Origin: an uncultured Eubacterium sp.
GTDB taxonomy: Bacteria; Bacillota; Clostridia; Lachnospirales; Lachnospiraceae
Direction of reading: 5' to 3'
NCBI GenBank assembly: GCA_910579145.1
Contig: CAJTTQ010000005.1
Coordinates: 15,991-69,244, forward strand
DNA: 53,254 nucleotides
The position numbers were made by a program, and so were the translations under genes. The stretch's first letter is position 1; every line of letters starts with the position of its first letter. The notes below the pieces were generated by a model. It searched no databases. It saw only the letters and a list, made by a program, of their open reading frames with translations, and was not told the DNA's origin. Positions 51,743 through 53,254 of the stretch are shown here, piece by piece.

Positions 51743-52363
51743 ATGAAAATTTTAGCGATTGCGGATAAGGAGTCCGAATACTTGTGGGATTATTTTGAAA
51801 AGAGTAAATTGGAAGGGATCGACCTCATCATTTCCTGCGGCGACTTAGATCCGCGCTACCTCTCCTTTTTGGCTACGTTTACGGCGGCGCCCGTGCTGTA
51901 CGTGCACGGCAACCACGATGAGAAATACGAACAGATTCCGCCGGATGGCTGCGTCTGTATCGAGGACCAGATCTATGTTCATAACGGCGTGCGCATTTTG
52001 GGACTGGGCGGATCGATGCGCTATAAGCCGGGGACACATCAGTACACGGAGCGGCAGATGCGCCGGCGTTTTTCCCGGCTGCGGTTCCAGCTGTTCCGAC
52101 GGCGGGGGATTGACATCCTCGTGACGCACGCGCCCGCGTTTGAACTCAACGACGGGCGGGATCTGCCGCATCAGGGGTTCCGGGTGTTTCGGACGCTGAT
52201 GGAGAAATACCGCCCGAAGTTTTTTCTGCACGGACATGTACATATGTCATATGGAAGAAGGCATAAAAGATATGATAAATATGGGGATACAAATGTGATC
52301 AACGCGTACGAGAGATGCGTGTTTGAATTTGAGGATGAGAATCCGCAGGAGCATTTATCTTGA
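51743..52363 (+). CDS. Metallophosphoesterase
   Basis: 206 residues. The calcineurin-like fold is shown by MKILAIADKES (Asp instead of the usual DxH start), ISCGDLDPRYL, VHGNHDE, VTHAPAF and LHGHVHMSYG, together giving most of the dimetal ligands. The usual first DxH motif is reduced to ADKES, so one ligand differs. It would cleave a phosphoester in the cytoplasm; the substrate is unknown. It starts 7 bases after the ParB-like/BMP gene, so the two are probably co-transcribed and may act on the same nucleotide or lipid product. A terminator lies about 130 bases downstream. Confidence 0.85.
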   Translation: MKILAIADKESEYLWDYFEKSKLEGIDLIISCGDLDPRYLSFLATFTAAPVLYVHGNHDEKYEQIPPDGCVCIEDQIYVHNGVRILGLGGSMRYKPGTHQYTERQMRRRFSRLRFQLFRRRGIDILVTHAPAFELNDGRDLPHQGFRVFRTLMEKYRPKFFLHGHVHMSYGRRHKRYDKYGDTNVINAYERCVFEFEDENPQEHLS

Positions 52364-52487
52364 TGAAGATATCGTGTTAAAAAAATGGAAAGAGGGAAAA
52401 ACATATTACATCCAGTTTTGGACGGAGGATTTTGATATAGACGTTTACACGAAATGGAGTGGGAAAACTGTGTATAAGAATCAGTGA
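52335..52487 (+). CDS. Possible small protein of 50 residues
   Basis: An open frame of 50 codons that overlaps the end of the metallophosphoesterase gene by 29 bases in another frame. Its translation is rich in aromatic and charged residues (for example YYIQFWTEDFDIDVYTKW), like a real small domain. The Shine-Dalgarno (GAGG) is too close to the ATG to be normal. It could be a remnant or a coupled small gene; no homologue is recognised. Confidence 0.25.
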   Translation: MRIRRSIYLDEDIVLKKWKEGKTYYIQFWTEDFDIDVYTKWSGKTVYKNQ

Positions 52488-52495
52488 TGGAAAAG

Positions 52496-52536
52496 GACTG
52501 TGCACTTTAATGAAAAATGGTGCGTAGTCTTTATTT
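52496..52536 (+). terminator. Rho-independent terminator after the metallophosphoesterase unit
   Basis: GACTGTGCAC (52496-52505) pairs with GTGCGTAGTC (52520-52529), including two G-T pairs, and TTTATTT follows. Confidence 0.65.
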
Positions 52537-52824
52537 GTTCAAACTTGATTATCCTAAAACGAATTTATCTTGCAATTTCTTTTGTTTATTTTAATAGGTA
52601 TAGTTGTTCTCTGTGGCGGAACATAAGAATTATGTTTGTTATTTTGTTGACTTAGCAAGAAAATACAATTCTATTTGCGAATTATAGTTAATAAAAGTTT
52701 TAATGATTTAAAATTAAATTCGATTAGAAATGACAAACAAATAGGTTTGAGTAGTTTGTTCTTATACCTATAGTTTCATGCGTCTTGGGAGATGAAATAT
52801 AATTGGAAAGTATGAATTATTATG
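52537..52824. other. AT-rich intergenic region
   Basis: The gap between the small frame and the last gene (52488-52905, 418 bases) holds the terminator at its start and the promoter near its end. Between them there is strongly AT-rich sequence with no frame, repeat or RNA structure that I can support. Confidence 0.6.
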
Positions 52825-52853
52825 TTGACAATACGAGATGAAATACATATAAT
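52825..52853 (+). promoter_or_regulatory. Consensus sigma-A promoter of the last gene
   Basis: TTGACA (52825-52830), exactly 17 bases of spacer, then TATAAT (52848-52853), 52 bases before the ATG. Both boxes are perfect matches, so strong expression is expected unless a repressor acts. Confidence 0.85.
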
Positions 52854-52905
52854 TAACTTGTGTATTGAATTAAATAAAATGAAAGAAAGCAGGAGGAATG
52901 AAAAA

Positions 52906-53254
52906 ATGAGAAAAGTGTTGTTACAAAGTAGAAGGATAGTAGCTTTTATGCTGTTGTCTATACTATTAAATGTAAATTTTGGCGATGATGTGGTCGTTCG
53001 TGCCAATGAACAAGAGGAAATCGAGTATGACGATTATTACGATGAATTCATATATGATGAAGAAGATTTGATAGAGGAAGAAGAGCAAGGAGAGGACGAA
53101 GAAGGAACGGATGAAGAAGAGGACGAAGACGTTGAATTTATTGATGATACAATAGCTTTAAAAATGAACGTGAAAGAAAAATGGGATCATCATTATAATG
53201 CGGAAGTTATTGTTACCAATTTGACCGACGATATTTTAGATGATTGGGCTGTTG
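52906..53254 (+). CDS. Secreted acidic protein with a possible CBM2-like domain, truncated by the window end
   Basis: The first 116 residues are visible. AGGAGG lies 9 bases before the ATG at 52906; an ATG at 52898 meets a stop at once. A signal peptide (about 1-33, RRIVAFMLLSILLNVNF) is followed by a very acidic stretch (about 36-80, mostly Glu and Asp with Tyr). The final visible part (KMNVKEKWDHHYNAEVIVTNLTDD and then DDWAV) resembles the start of a cellulose-binding CBM2-type domain, where a Trp and the xNAEVxVTN pattern are typical. The rest, including any catalytic domain, lies outside the window. The function is not known; a surface polysaccharide-binding role is an inference. Confidence 0.7.
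   Translation, partial: MRKVLLQSRRIVAFMLLSILLNVNFGDDVVVRANEQEEIEYDDYYDEFIYDEEDLIEEEEQGEDEEGTDEEEDEDVEFIDDTIALKMNVKEKWDHHYNAEVIVTNLTDDILDDWAV

Overview
The window looks like chromosomal DNA of a Lachnospiraceae-type clostridium (Bacillota). The evidence is Gram-positive ribosome binding sites (AGGAGG-like), sigma-A promoters, a eukaryote-like NADP isocitrate dehydrogenase, an IleS2-type isoleucyl-tRNA synthetase, secreted proteins with Pro/Thr linkers and BspA-like leucine-rich tails, and an XrtG/Firmicu-CTERM exosortase locus. I saw no phage, transposase, CRISPR array, tRNA or rRNA gene. Base composition is even until about 52.4 kb, where an AT-rich intergenic stretch begins.

Layout. (1) 0-3 kb: a large secreted carbohydrate-binding beta-helix protein with its own terminator. 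(2) 3.1-9.8 kb: a signalling operon of a REC-HD-GYP regulator, a hybrid histidine kinase with receiver and Hpt, and a second hybrid kinase fused at its C-terminus to a DegV lipid-binding domain. (3) 9.8-14.2 kb: pheS, pheT, a VanZ-like protein and a small DUF6142-type membrane protein. (4) 14.2-15.0 kb, minus strand: a protein with two AP2-like repeats around an HNH-like relic. (5) 15.2-21.6 kb: a surface operon of a vWA protein, a soluble chemoreceptor-like protein and a GH43 glycosidase; the vWA and GH43 proteins end in the same kind of leucine-rich tail. (6) 21.9-30.2 kb: icd followed by the exosortase locus (PTPS-like protein, Firmicu-CTERM target, XrtG, GT2 glycosyltransferase, a two-TM protein, second PTPS-like protein, large PTPS-related membrane protein). 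(7) 30.2-34.4 kb: thiC with its own promoter and terminator, a SpoIID-like protein, and a convergent BrkB-family protein. (8) 34.5-43.8 kb: a secreted subtilase on the minus strand, then a degenerate HD-GYP protein, ileS and glycogen phosphorylase. (9) 43.9-46.0 kb, minus strand: an exported flavodoxin-like protein, a CMD-cupin protein and a TetR regulator with tandem operators. (10) 46.2-49.7 kb: a Tet(M)/EF-G-like GTPase fused to a YacP/Rae1 nuclease domain, then a SpoU/TrmH-family RNA methyltransferase. (11) 49.8-52.4 kb: a cytosolic ParB-like/BMP-domain protein and a metallophosphoesterase. (12) 52.9 kb to the end: a truncated secreted acidic protein behind a consensus promoter.

How they work together. 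The best candidates for undescribed biology are the ribosome-targeting GTPase-nuclease fusion beside an RNA methyltransferase, the kinase-DegV fusion in a c-di-GMP phosphorelay cassette, and the exosortase locus, whose two PTPS-like proteins keep zinc histidines but have no evident role in pterin or queuosine synthesis. Functional statements come from motif reading only; no database search was run.
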